Below the pieces are notes generated by a model. The model saw only the letters and a list, made by a program, of their open reading frames with translations. It ran no database searches and was not told the DNA's origin. 64,000 bases of DNA from JAOUGY01 sp963785075 (lineage in GTDB: Bacteria; Actinomycetota; Acidimicrobiia; Spongiisociales; ZC4RG35): the NCBI GenBank assembly GCA_963785075.1, contig CAWATW010000005.1, forward strand, positions 62,001 to 126,000, read 5' to 3'. Shown here piece after piece: positions 17,046 to 25,452 of the stretch (positions are counted from its first letter, which is position 1; the number at the start of each line of letters is the position of its first letter). Position numbers and translations under genes: made by a program.

Positions 17046-17099
17046 CTCAGCGCAACGCTACTGGCGTGTGGTCGACGGAGAAGGTTCTGGCGCCGAGAT

Positions 17100-17939
17100 T
17101 CATCTGCTCGGCGCCCCGTTCACTCGGTCCCTGGAGAGGTGACCATCGATCCAGGCGATGATGTCCGCAACCACCTCGGGCCCCTCCGGCTCGTTCATGC
17201 ACTCGTGCCTGAGTTTCGGATACAGCTTGCGAGTGACGCCATCGATCGTCTCGAGCGGGGCACTCGACGAGGCGGGGACGATCGTGTCGGCGCCGCCGTG
17301 GATCACGAATGTCGGGATGTCGAGCTCCGACTGATGCGAGCGGGCTCTCTTGGCGGCGTCGAACAACTGTGCCCCCAACCTGTTCGTCGACTTGGTCAGC
17401 ACCAGAGGGTCGGCGAAGTAGGCCTCCCCCACCGCTGGGTCGCGGCTGAGTTGAGCCCCATCCAAGCCGTTGGGCATGGTTACCCGGGGTGCGATCGTTG
17501 CTGCCACCGGTGCCAGGGCCCGTTGCCATGCCTGACCCCCACCCAGGAACGGGGAGCTCAGAACCAGGAGATCGGGTCGTGGGCGTTCCGACAGGGCGTA
17601 CTCGAGTGCGATCACGCCACCCATCGAATGGCCCATGAGGATCACAGGGCGTCCCGAACGACTGGCCTCGACGTGATCTTGCACCTGGTCGAGGAACATC
17701 GTCCACGACTCGATGTCGCCCCGCCTTCCACCGGACGCACCGAAGCCGACGAGATCGAACGCCGTGACCCGGTATCCGGAGTCGGAGAGCTGATCCCCGA
17801 CACGCTCGTAGCGGCCCGAGTGCTCGGCCAGGCCGTGCACCAACACCAGGTCGGCCCGCGGCGCAGATGGTTCCCAGGTGCGGACGAGTTCGGGGATGTC
17901 GTGTCGTGTCGAGTCGGGCCTTGCAACGCTGCTGACCAA
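17100..17939 (-). CDS. Alpha/beta hydrolase, monoacylglycerol-lipase-like
   Basis: A 279-residue hydrolase of the Hydrolase_4 (monoglyceride lipase or lysophospholipase) type. LVLVHGLAEHSGRYERV gives the oxyanion HG motif near residue 35, FDLVGFGASGG follows, and the nucleophile is in LMGHSMGGVIALEY. The acid lies in VIHGGADTIVP and the His in KLRHECMNEP, completing the triad. The start is TTG, supported by a Shine-Dalgarno GAGGTGA a few bases upstream. No signal peptide is seen. The substrate, probably a lipid ester, is inferred from the family only. Confidence 0.85.
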   Translation of the reverse strand: MVSSVARPDSTRHDIPELVRTWEPSAPRADLVLVHGLAEHSGRYERVGDQLSDSGYRVTAFDLVGFGASGGRRGDIESWTMFLDQVQDHVEASRSGRPVILMGHSMGGVIALEYALSERPRPDLLVLSSPFLGGGQAWQRALAPVAATIAPRVTMPNGLDGAQLSRDPAVGEAYFADPLVLTKSTNRLGAQLFDAAKRARSHQSELDIPTFVIHGGADTIVPASSSAPLETIDGVTRKLYPKLRHECMNEPEGPEVVADIIAWIDGHLSRDRVNGAPSR

Positions 17940-17993
17940 GGTTCACCTCGTTGAGTCGTAGCGGCATGATACGACGGCGCACCGACGCCCCGG

Positions 17994-19040
17994 TCAGCCG
18001 AGGAAGCGGTCCACCACTCGGGCCCGGTGCCAGTCTCCCCGTATCTCGACCTCGATCTCAGTGATGTCGTCCGACGGAGGGCCATCGAGATATGCCATTC
18101 CGATCCCGTGTTCCAGTGTGGGGCTGAAGTTGCCCGACGACACGGTTCCTTCACGCCCGTGGTGTCGGATCGCGTGGCCGTGACGCGGGATCGTCCGGCC
18201 ATGGGTGGCGAACAGGAGCCGATGGCGCGGCACGCCGTTGTCACGCTCGTGCTCGAGTGCGGCCTTGCCCGTGAATTCGTGGTCGAACGAAACGGCAAAA
18301 CCAAGACGGGCCTGGAGCGGACTGATCGTCTCGTCGAGGTCCTGACCCCAGAGCGGGAGAGCGGCCTCCAGACGGAGCGTGTCGCGTGCGCCGAGCCCGC
18401 ACGGGACAGCACCGTGATGAAGCAACTCCGTCCAGATGGTGGTGGCCGCCTCGTTCTCCACGATCACCTCTCCCCCACGTTCACCGGTGTAGCCGGTCCC
18501 GGCGACTCTCACGACGTGACCCTTGAACTCGGCTTGCTCGAGTCGTGAACGCCTCGGGGCCACCCCGAACAGGTGCTCGAGCAGTGCGGGTGCTTCGGGG
18601 CCCTGGACTGCCAGTGACACGGTGGACGGCCTCAGATCGGTCGCTCTCCCGCCGGGAGCAGCGGCCTGCACAGAGGCGATGATCCGATCGGAGTTGGCGG
18701 CGTTGGGCAGCACCCAGAACCCCTCGTCGGGCCAGCGCCAGATGATGATGTCATCGATGACGCCGCCCGCCGGGTTCAGTGCCATCGTGTATTGCGTCCG
18801 CCCGTCGTTGAGTCCCGAAGCCAGATTGCAGAAGGTGTGATCGAGGGCTTCGACCGATCCGTTGCCGCTCCAGGCGAACCGGCCCAGATGTGAGACGTCG
18901 AACACACCGACCGATTCCCGTACGGCCCGATGCTCGGCCAGCACCGAGGTGTATTGCACCGGCATGTCCCAGCCGCCGAAGTCGACGAATCGGGCGCCGA
19001 GCCCGGCGTGCGCATCGTGGAGGGCAGATCGGACGGTCAC
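17994..19040 (-). CDS. gcvT: Aminomethyltransferase (glycine cleavage T protein)
   Basis: A 348-residue tetrahydrofolate-dependent T protein that releases ammonia from the aminomethyl-lipoyl H protein and forms methylene-tetrahydrofolate. It starts VRSALHDAHAGLGARFVDFGGWDMPVQY, and VGVFDVSHLGRFAWSG, YTGERGGEVIVEN and GLGARDTLRLEAALPLWGQD match GcvT family motifs in order. Its partner gcvH is 5 kb upstream at 24482 in the same direction; gcvP is not in the window. The start overlaps the preceding gene by four bases, so they are translationally coupled. Confidence 0.93.
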   Translation of the reverse strand: MTVRSALHDAHAGLGARFVDFGGWDMPVQYTSVLAEHRAVRESVGVFDVSHLGRFAWSGNGSVEALDHTFCNLASGLNDGRTQYTMALNPAGGVIDDIIIWRWPDEGFWVLPNAANSDRIIASVQAAAPGGRATDLRPSTVSLAVQGPEAPALLEHLFGVAPRRSRLEQAEFKGHVVRVAGTGYTGERGGEVIVENEAATTIWTELLHHGAVPCGLGARDTLRLEAALPLWGQDLDETISPLQARLGFAVSFDHEFTGKAALEHERDNGVPRHRLLFATHGRTIPRHGHAIRHHGREGTVSSGNFSPTLEHGIGMAYLDGPPSDDITEIEVEIRGDWHRARVVDRFLG

Positions 19041-19450
19041 GCCTCCGCCGCTCCTCGCTCGTCGAGGCGAAGTACTTGTGGCGGGCCCGGCATCCGTGTG
19101 GGAGCGGTAGCCCCCATCAGGTTCTCCGGCTGCTCCAGCCCATATTTGACGACCAGGTGGAGATAATCACGCTGGTAGAGCACCTTGCAGGAGATCTCCG
19201 GATACAACTCCCGGAGCCTTCTCACCTTGGCGTTCTTCTTCGTGACGAGTTTCTGGTTCATCGTGGTGATCTCGATGAACAGGTCCTCGTCGGGGAGGTG
19301 GAAATCGGGGGTGAAGAACTGCGAAGGATCGCCCCCCTTGGTCCAAGCGATGGGAAACGAACGAGGTTCGTACTCCCAGGGGACTCCGTAGAACTCGAGC
19401 AGCAGCGCGAACTGTCGCTCGCTGTTGTGGGCGAATCGAGTTTCGATCAC
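19037..19450 (-). CDS. Small protein with possible PD-(D/E)xK nuclease-like core
   Basis: A 137-residue protein I cannot place in a named family. An early SERQFALLLEFYGVPWEYEP, the central FTPDFHLPDEDLFIEITT and the Lys-rich KLVTKKNAKVRRLRELYP look like a restriction-endonuclease fold: Glu, PD and ExT in place of the usual ExK. A nuclease or a degenerate DNA-binding relative is therefore possible. It starts at a GTG (19450), sits between a MerR regulator and gcvT, and overlaps the gcvT start by four bases. Confidence 0.6.
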   Translation of the reverse strand: MIETRFAHNSERQFALLLEFYGVPWEYEPRSFPIAWTKGGDPSQFFTPDFHLPDEDLFIEITTMNQKLVTKKNAKVRRLRELYPEISCKVLYQRDYLHLVVKYGLEQPENLMGATAPTRMPGPPQVLRLDERGAAEA

Positions 19451-19479
19451 CTGGTCGGCTGCGAACGCGGACTCGAGAG

Positions 19480-19947
19480 TCAGTTCGCCTCCGCCTGGAG
19501 GACCGCCGCGGTCGTGTCCGGAAGCAGCGCATGGAGGGCGCCTGCGACCTCTTCCTCGACCGGCCCGACCGCGATGCCGAAGACACCCTGACCCCGCCGG
19601 AAGACGTCTACGACTTCGTCGGCGGAATGGGCCGCATAGATGGTCTGTCCGTCCGAGAGCAGGGTCACGTCGGCCAATGGCCGGTCGCTCTCCAGTTGTT
19701 CCCGAAGGATCTCAACCGCAAAACGAATCTTCTTCAGGCTCATCCCGGCGTCGAGCAGACGCTTGACCACTTTGAGCTGAACGATGTCGATGAACGTATA
19801 GAGACGCTGGGAGCCCGAACCGTGGGCCTCCTGAAGCGACGGCTTCAGAAGTCCGGTCCGCGCCCAATAGTCCAACTGTCGATACGTGATACCGACGAGC
19901 CGGCACACCTGGGGTGCCCGATAGCCGTCACTCGAACCAATCGTCAC
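19480..19947 (-). CDS. MerR-family transcriptional regulator
   Basis: A 155-residue regulator with an N-terminal MerR helix-turn-helix (YRAPQVCRLVGITYRQLDYW, residues 9-28) and wing RLYTFIDIVQLKVVKRLLD, then a helical dimerisation region and a variable C-terminus without effector-binding Cys residues. Position and type resemble the second MerR gene (Rv1830 type) of the mycobacterial garA cluster. It starts with GTG preceded by a good Shine-Dalgarno GGAGGTGG. The adjacent 114 bases downstream of the K+ channel stop contain no other gene. Confidence 0.87.
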   Translation of the reverse strand: MTIGSSDGYRAPQVCRLVGITYRQLDYWARTGLLKPSLQEAHGSGSQRLYTFIDIVQLKVVKRLLDAGMSLKKIRFAVEILREQLESDRPLADVTLLSDGQTIYAAHSADEVVDVFRRGQGVFGIAVGPVEEEVAGALHALLPDTTAAVLQAEAN

Positions 19948-20061
19948 TTGCCACCTCCGGAGGCTTACACCATCGTAATTCCGCCCGGCGTGGAAGGTAG
20001 CCTTTCTTTCCGCGCGTTGTCAACAACCTCTGTGGAAAACCCGGTGGAGAAGTAACTCGGT

Positions 20062-21063
20062 TCAGCGTTCGGCGGGGCGGAGCATCAGAGCCGCCTTCTC
20101 GACCTGGTCGGGGGTCCCCACCAGGATCACAGTCGCTCCGCTCTCGATGACGTGGTCGGGTGTCGGGGTCGTCAACATCTTCCGTGATCGGTCCTCGACG
20201 GCGAGGACCATCGCTCCACTCGTTTCTCTGAGCGCCGTGTCGCGAATGGTGGTTCCTGCAAGTCCGCTCTGTGGGGACACCAGGACTTCTTCCACCACGA
20301 ACTCGAGCGTGCGACCACCGATGACCACGTCGAAAACGTCGGCGAGGTTCCGTTCCACGGCCATTGCTGCCAAGCGCTCACTTCCGACCACCTGGGGTGC
20401 CACCACCCGGTCGGCACCCGCAAGCCTGAGCTTCTCCTCCCATTCCACCTCCGATGCTCGCGAAACGATGTGGAGGCTCGGAGCGAGTGATCGTGCCGAG
20501 AGCACGATCACCAGGTTGTCGGCGTCGTCGGTGACGCATGCCACGAGCGCCCTGGCTCGATCGATCCCGGCTGCCTGCAGTGCGTCGTTGTGGGTGGCGT
20601 CGCCCTCGATCACGGTGATCCCATCGTCACGGGCGGACGTGGCGCTCTCGGCGTCGCTCTCGATGGCCACGACGTCGACCCCGCGGTACTCGAGGGCGCG
20701 CAGAGTCCCGATGCCGACCCGGCCGAGCCCGCAGAGTATGACGTGGTCCGACATGTGTGAGACTGTCTTGATCATTCTCATGCCACGCCGTTCACTGCGC
20801 AGCAAGAAGAGCTGCTCGATGACGGCACCGGCAGTGTAGAAGAGCAAGCCGACCCCGAGCACCATCACGAAGATCGTGAACCCCTCGCCCGCGGTAGAGA
20901 GGGGGAACGGCAGGCTGTATCCGACCGTGGTGATCGTGAGCATCACCATCCAGAACGCCTCGAAGGCCGGTGCACCTTCGATGACGACATATCCGGCGGT
21001 ACCCACCAGGATGAGCAGAACCAGCCCGGCCAAACCCGCCGCCACCCGGGACGGAGTGTTCAC
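20062..21063 (-). CDS. Potassium channel with TrkA/RCK domains
   Basis: A 333-residue channel subunit. The N-terminal pore module has two hydrophobic helices (about residues 9-30 and 60-85) around the selectivity filter TTVGYS near residue 47. A TrkA-N (RCK) domain follows from about residue 108 (VILCGLGRVGIGTLRALEYR), with VVAIESDAESA and EGDATHNDALQAAGIDRA, then a TrkA-C domain to the end. It resembles MthK/Kch-type K+ channels gated by nucleotide or ions. Its ATG overlaps the stop of the bifunctional-nuclease gene, placing it last in the run that begins near 27344. Confidence 0.88.
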   Translation of the reverse strand: MNTPSRVAAGLAGLVLLILVGTAGYVVIEGAPAFEAFWMVMLTITTVGYSLPFPLSTAGEGFTIFVMVLGVGLLFYTAGAVIEQLFLLRSERRGMRMIKTVSHMSDHVILCGLGRVGIGTLRALEYRGVDVVAIESDAESATSARDDGITVIEGDATHNDALQAAGIDRARALVACVTDDADNLVIVLSARSLAPSLHIVSRASEVEWEEKLRLAGADRVVAPQVVGSERLAAMAVERNLADVFDVVIGGRTLEFVVEEVLVSPQSGLAGTTIRDTALRETSGAMVLAVEDRSRKMLTTPTPDHVIESGATVILVGTPDQVEKAALMLRPAER

Positions 21064-21569
21064 GAGGAGTTGGGGTCTGTTTCGCCCGGGTCGATGAAGT
21101 CGTCGATCGTGACGTCCTGGAGCATCTCACGAAACTGCTCGAGGGTCTCCGTGAGGTCCTCGTTCTCTTCGTCGTCCTCCTGGAACTCGATCGCGGCCTC
21201 GTCCAGGACTCCTGTGCTCGCAAAGACCGGGGCGCCGGTACGCACCGACAAGGCGATTGCGTCCGAAGGCCGGGACGACACGGTTACCTCCTGGCCGCCG
21301 ATGGTGAGAACGAGATTTGCGTAGTACACGTTGTTGCGTAGTTCGGTGACGACGATTCGCTCGATCTGGGCTTCGAGCGAATCGATCACGGTGACGAGCA
21401 GATCGTGGGTCAGGGGGCGCGGCGGCGTGACCCCCTCGAGGGCCGACGTGATGGCCATCGCTTCGACCGCCCCCACCCAGATCGGCAGGAACCGAGTTCC
21501 CGTCTGCTCGCGCAACAGGACGATCGGAGTGTTGGAAGGGAGCTCTACTCGAACCCCCGTCACCGTCAT
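21060..21569 (-). CDS. Bifunctional nuclease family protein (DUF151)
   Basis: A protein of about 169 residues of the BFN (DUF151) family, related to Rv1829 of mycobacteria. TPIVLLREQTGTRFLPIWVG and PPRPLTHDLLVTVID are diagnostic, followed by SRPSDAIALSVRTGAPVFA. The C-terminus is very acidic. The function in bacteria is unsettled, though nuclease activity has been reported for plant relatives. I chose the ATG at 21569 because GGAAGG lies just upstream; an ATG at 21587 is in frame. The stop overlaps the K+ channel start, and hpt is 33 bases upstream. Confidence 0.88.
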   Translation of the reverse strand: MTVTGVRVELPSNTPIVLLREQTGTRFLPIWVGAVEAMAITSALEGVTPPRPLTHDLLVTVIDSLEAQIERIVVTELRNNVYYANLVLTIGGQEVTVSSRPSDAIALSVRTGAPVFASTGVLDEAAIEFQEDDEENEDLTETLEQFREMLQDVTIDDFIDPGETDPNSS

Positions 21570-21601
21570 CTGCACTGCACCTTCCATCAAACGCGAGGTT
21601 A

Positions 21602-22174
21602 TCAGGTGATGCCGAGTGCGAGTCGAGTGAGAACGGAAGGTTCCCGCTGAAAGGCGTCGAGATCCAGCACCGCCCACATAGACGGGAGGTTCCTGAACTT
21701 TCCCTCGTGGTCCAGTCCATACCCGACGAGGTACTCGTCACCCACCTCGAAACCCCGATACTCGAGCGTCACGTCGACGAGGCGACGCGGAACCTTGTCG
21801 ATGAGAGTGACGGTGCTCAGCGACGCCGGCTCACGGTCTTCGATCATGCGTCGCAGGACCGTGAGCGACAGGCCCGTGTCCACGATGTCCTCGACCAATA
21901 TGACGTCGCGGCCAGTGAGCGGTATGGCGGTGTCGGTGGCGATTCGGATCCTTCCTCCTTCGCCGAAACGGTTCAGCAGCAGGAAATCGACCTGGTTGGG
22001 AACCTCGACGTTGCGCACCAGATCGGCCATGAACCACAGCGCACCGGTCATGACGGCGACGAACACCGGAGCCCGGCCTGCGTAGTCGTCGGTGATCGCT
22101 CGCCCGAGCTCGGCCACGCGTGAGGCTATGGCCTCCCGGGGCAACACCTCGGCCACGACGTCGAGATCACTCAT
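21602..22174 (-). CDS. hpt: Hypoxanthine phosphoribosyltransferase
   Basis: A 190-residue purine-salvage enzyme that makes IMP or GMP from hypoxanthine or guanine and PRPP. VFVAVMTGALWFMADLVR lies near residue 45, the PRPP-binding loop VILVEDIVDTGLSLTVL near 105, and VDVTLEYRGFEVGDEYLVGYGLD-type residues close the active site. Length is normal for bacterial Hpt. Its ATG overlaps the end of the DD-carboxypeptidase gene by four bases, so it is translated from the long operon. Confidence 0.94.
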   Translation of the reverse strand: MSDLDVVAEVLPREAIASRVAELGRAITDDYAGRAPVFVAVMTGALWFMADLVRNVEVPNQVDFLLLNRFGEGGRIRIATDTAIPLTGRDVILVEDIVDTGLSLTVLRRMIEDREPASLSTVTLIDKVPRRLVDVTLEYRGFEVGDEYLVGYGLDHEGKFRNLPSMWAVLDLDAFQREPSVLTRLALGIT

Positions 22175-23310
22175 GATTCATCGCCGAACCATCGGCTGAA
22201 CCACCCCAGGGCGTCGGTGAGGTCGGGCAGGTGTTCCGACGATGATGCCACGGGGACCTCCAGTTGCTCTTCGCCGACCACGAGCACGGGCTCGCCGTCC
22301 GCCAGTTCGAGCTGAGGACTGAACAGCCCTGCACCGGCGATGTGTACGAAGGCTTCCACCGTTCCAGCGGCCAGCAACGGATCGACACCGGACGCGGTGC
22401 GCTGGAATCCATAGGTGTCGCCCTCGATGATGAGTGGCACCACACCGAAGGAGTCGAATCCGTAGTCGAGGAGCGCCGTGGCATCGGCGAAATGGGCGCC
22501 GTCACCTTCGGATCCCATCACCACGGCGTAGATCGTCCGACCGTCACGCTCGGCGGCGGCTGCGAGCACGAGGCCCGCTTGGAAGGTGTATCCGGTCTTC
22601 ACTCCGATGGTGCCGGGGTATTCCCACAGCATGAGATTCGTATTCTCCACGACTCGGAACTCACCTTCGGGGTCTGGCGGGAAGCGGTAGACGTGAGCCC
22701 GTACTGCATGAGCGAACTCCGGAATCTGCATGGCAGCTCGCGCCATGGTGAGCAGGTCGGCTGCCGACGTGTGATGGCCGGGCTCGTCGAGTCCATGAGG
22801 GTTCGTGAAGCGGGTGTGAGCGAGTCCGAGCTCATCGGCCTTTGCGTTCATCATGTCCACGAACGCGTCCACCGAGCCTGCCACCCCTTCGGCCACGGCG
22901 ATTGCCGCATCGTTGGCCGACCTCACGAGCAGCCCGGTGGTGAGAGCGCCGATCCGGAGCTGCTCCCCCGCCACCAACGGCACTTCCGCCTCACCGACAT
23001 CGGCGGCGGTTTGGGAGACGACCACCGTCTGGTCTGGGGTGGAGTTCTCGAAGGCGACGATGCCGGTCATGATCTTGGTGGTCGAAGCCATGGGCCGCTC
23101 TTCGTCGGCACCATTCGACGCCAGCACCAGATCGTATGTTGCGTCGTAGAGGATCCAGGTGGCTGCAGTGACCGGCGGTGGCGGATCAACGGCCAGCCCC
23201 TCCAGTGGGTGGAGTGGTCGGACTGGCGCCGCGGCAGCCGGCCCCGGTGCCCCGAAGGCCACCATGAGGGCGACGAGGATCACCGGCAGTCGGGTCCGGC
23301 GACGACTCAT
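22171..23310 (-). CDS. D-alanyl-D-alanine carboxypeptidase (PBP5-like)
   Basis: A 379-residue serine-type carboxypeptidase that trims peptidoglycan stem peptides outside the membrane. A signal peptide (about residues 8-28) precedes the catalytic domain with STTK at residues 76-79, SAN at 131-133 and KTG at 238-240, the complete penicillin-binding set. The C-terminal region (about 290-379) carries a short beta-rich domain and an amphipathic end, as in DacA-type proteins. It overlaps hpt downstream and MerR upstream, each by four bases. Confidence 0.92.
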   Translation of the reverse strand: MSRRRTRLPVILVALMVAFGAPGPAAAAPVRPLHPLEGLAVDPPPPVTAATWILYDATYDLVLASNGADEERPMASTTKIMTGIVAFENSTPDQTVVVSQTAADVGEAEVPLVAGEQLRIGALTTGLLVRSANDAAIAVAEGVAGSVDAFVDMMNAKADELGLAHTRFTNPHGLDEPGHHTSAADLLTMARAAMQIPEFAHAVRAHVYRFPPDPEGEFRVVENTNLMLWEYPGTIGVKTGYTFQAGLVLAAAAERDGRTIYAVVMGSEGDGAHFADATALLDYGFDSFGVVPLIIEGDTYGFQRTASGVDPLLAAGTVEAFVHIAGAGLFSPQLELADGEPVLVVGEEQLEVPVASSSEHLPDLTDALGWFSRWFGDES

Positions 23311-24002
23311 CGCTCGATCAAGCGACGGAGCTCCTCGGACAAGAGTGCTCGATGGATGGCCACCATGGCGTCACCGGCGCCGGCGAGGATGTTCTTTGCC
23401 TGCTCCCGGGCTTCGGCGTTGCGAACTCGCAGCAGTGCAGCGGTGAGCTGGGCGAGAACATCGGCTTCGCGTTCTGCAGCGTGCCGGATGGCACGTAGGT
23501 GACGACTCTCGAGGCCGTGAGCGAAGAGGTGTCGGGCCTCGGTGGCCACCGTCACGGCCGCCGGCGGGTACAGGTCTGCTTCACCGGCGAGCGGCGTGAT
23601 CAAACCATGTTCTCTGAGGGATGCGATCTGCGATCTGTTGAGCCCGCTGAGCTTGACAAGCGCCGCCTCCGTGGCCGGCTCACCCTCGTCTTCGTGCATC
23701 AGAGGGCTGCCACCGGCACGAGCCGGGGCAACGGCGCGTTCCTCCCCGCGCTCCCACAACGTCAACTTGGACTTGATCACCTTCAATGGAAGGAAGTGAT
23801 CGCGCTGTTGGCGCAGGATGAATCGGATGCGAGAGATGTCCTCGTCGTCGAAGAGCCGATAACCACCCTCGCTGCGTCCCGGCGACAGGAGACCCTGGGA
23901 TTCGAGGAATCGAACCTTCGATACGGAGACATCGGGGAACTCCTCCCGGAGGAGGTTGATGACCTCGCCGATCGTCAGTGGGGTTTCCTCAGCCATCGCC
24001 AC
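23307..24002 (-). CDS. MerR-family regulator, FtsR (Rv1828)-like
   Basis: A 231-residue regulator beginning with a MerR helix-turn-helix: LTIGEVINLLREEFPDVSVS, then KVRFLESQGLLSPGRSEGGY and the wing ISRIRFILRQQ. The long C-terminal part is helical. The order FHA protein - MerR - bifunctional nuclease matches garA-Rv1828-Rv1829 of mycobacteria, where Rv1828/FtsR affects cell-division genes; that role is inferred here. GTG (24002) or ATG (23996) can start it. It overlaps the FHA gene by 14 bases. Confidence 0.88.
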   Translation of the reverse strand: MAMAEETPLTIGEVINLLREEFPDVSVSKVRFLESQGLLSPGRSEGGYRLFDDEDISRIRFILRQQRDHFLPLKVIKSKLTLWERGEERAVAPARAGGSPLMHEDEGEPATEAALVKLSGLNRSQIASLREHGLITPLAGEADLYPPAAVTVATEARHLFAHGLESRHLRAIRHAAEREADVLAQLTAALLRVRNAEAREQAKNILAGAGDAMVAIHRALLSEELRRLIER

Positions 24003-24441
24003 TGGCGACGATGAGGTGGAATCGTCCGATCAACACTTCGTCCCCGGGCTGCAAGGCGGCACGGTCGACACGGTCGCCGTTGACGTAGGTTCCGTTCGTC
24101 GATCCAGAGTCTTCGACCTGGAGGTCGGCCGCGTCGACGACGAAGCGGCAATGATGTCGGGACACGGTGATGTCGTCGAGGAAGATGTCACTCTGAGGAT
24201 GTCGCCCCACGGTGGTGGTGCCCGGGTTCAGGATGAAGGTCATGCCCGCTCGCGGTCCGCGTTCGACAACCAGGGCGAAGCCCGTCACGCCTTCGACGTC
24301 GGCAGCCTGGTCGGCGGTCAGCCCAGGGTGATCTGTGACCGGCACATAGATGACAGTGGGATCCGTTTCGATGTGGAACCCACACGTCGGGCAGGTCGAC
24401 GTACCCGAGGACAGCTCGGTGTTGCATGACGGACATTGCAT
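23989..24441 (-). CDS. Zinc-ribbon plus FHA domain protein, GarA-like
   Basis: A 150-residue protein. The N-terminus is a four-Cys zinc ribbon (CPSC at 3-6 and CPTC at 17-20), and the C-terminal forkhead-associated domain reads GPRAGMTFILNPGTTTVGRH, then IFLDDITVSRHHCRF and DSGSTNGTYVNGDRV. FHA domains bind phosphothreonine. In mycobacteria the homologue GarA regulates glutamate metabolism after PknB or PknG phosphorylation. The usual phosphorylated TTS N-terminal segment is not evident; the zinc ribbon occupies that place. It lies 40 bases downstream of gcvH. Confidence 0.85.
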   Translation of the reverse strand: MQCPSCNTELSSGTSTCPTCGFHIETDPTVIYVPVTDHPGLTADQAADVEGVTGFALVVERGPRAGMTFILNPGTTTVGRHPQSDIFLDDITVSRHHCRFVVDAADLQVEDSGSTNGTYVNGDRVDRAALQPGDEVLIGRFHLIVASGDG

Positions 24442-24481
24442 CAGTTCGGCGATGATATACGCCCTCCCCGAGCGGGGAGAG

Positions 24482-24856
24482 TCACTCCACCAATGAGCGG
24501 TACGCGGCGGCGTCGAGGAACTCGACACCGGTGTCGTCGACGTCGGTGAGTTCGACGAGCCACCCTGCGTCGTACGGCTGCTGATTGACCAACTCGGGCT
24601 GATCGGTTGCGGTGTCGTTGACAGCCGCGACGGTCCCGTCAAAGGGGGCGTAGACCTCACCCACCGACTTGGTCGACTCGACCTCGACCATGACCTCGCC
24701 TTTCGAGACGGCGGCTCCAACCTCTGGTAGGTCCACGAAGACGATGTCACCGAGCTGGTCCTGGGCATAGTCCGTTATCCCGACGCGGAAGCCGGTATCG
24801 GTCGATCGCACCCACTCGTGCTCGGCGGTGTACTTCACGTCTTCGGGGAACTCCAC
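24482..24856 (-). CDS. gcvH: Glycine cleavage system H protein
   Basis: A 124-residue lipoyl carrier protein that shuttles the aminomethyl group between GcvP, GcvT and GcvL. The lipoylated Lys is in VEVESTKSVGEVYAP near residue 63, and YTAEHEWVR and GITDYAQDQLGDIVFVDLP are diagnostic. The start is a GTG with AGGAG six bases upstream. Its partner gcvT is at 17994 in the same direction, separated by regulators and other genes. It follows pgsA by eight bases. Confidence 0.95.
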   Translation of the reverse strand: MEFPEDVKYTAEHEWVRSTDTGFRVGITDYAQDQLGDIVFVDLPEVGAAVSKGEVMVEVESTKSVGEVYAPFDGTVAAVNDTATDQPELVNQQPYDAGWLVELTDVDDTGVEFLDAAAYRSLVE

Positions 24857-24864
24857 AGTGTCTC

Positions 24865-25452
24865 CTAGTCGATGTCGTGTGGTGACGATACCGAACCTGA
24901 CCGGCCGCCGCGAAGCGCACGGCGGATGTCCCCGAGATACTTCCATCCCACCACGTAGTACAGGATGAGCCCGAGCACTCCCGCGCTCCACGCAGGGGGC
25001 GCCATCAGATCGCGGGCCACGTCCGCCGCCGACAGATAGAAGGCAGGAATCGCTCCGTACAGCAGGAACGTCGCGTACTTGCCCAGATAACGCACCGCCA
25101 GCTTCCCACCACCTCGAGACGCCAGGAACAACGTTCCGACACCGACCAGCGCTTCCCGGACGAGGAGCGGCACGCCGATGATCAGCGGTACGACCCCTGC
25201 GATGAGACCGGCGAGCAGCGCCGAGCCGATCATGAGCCGATCGGCCAGGGGATCCAAGAACTTCCCCAGTTCGCTCACCTGGTTGAGACGTCGTGCGAGG
25301 TAGCCGTCCACCCAGTCTGTGGTACCGATGACAAAGATGAGGACTGCCGCCCGTGGGATGTCGTCGTTGACCAGGGTCACCCACCAGAAGTACGGGATCG
25401 CCGCCAGCCGGGCGAACGACACCAGGTTGGGGATCGTGAACACTCCGGTCAT
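24865..25452 (-). CDS. pgsA: CDP-alcohol phosphatidyltransferase, phosphatidylglycerophosphate-synthase type
   Basis: A 195-residue integral membrane enzyme that transfers a phosphatidyl group from CDP-diacylglycerol to an alcohol such as glycerol-3-phosphate. The family motif D-x2-DG-x2-AR-x8-G-x3-D-x3-D appears as TDWVDGYLARR followed by GKFLDPLADR near residues 45-72. Five to six transmembrane helices are visible. PgsA (phosphatidylglycerophosphate) is the likeliest specificity; a phosphatidylinositol-phosphate synthase is the alternative. The ATG overlaps the stop of the preceding lipoprotein gene. Confidence 0.85.
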   Translation of the reverse strand: MTGVFTIPNLVSFARLAAIPYFWWVTLVNDDIPRAAVLIFVIGTTDWVDGYLARRLNQVSELGKFLDPLADRLMIGSALLAGLIAGVVPLIIGVPLLVREALVGVGTLFLASRGGGKLAVRYLGKYATFLLYGAIPAFYLSAADVARDLMAPPAWSAGVLGLILYYVVGWKYLGDIRRALRGGRSGSVSSPHDID

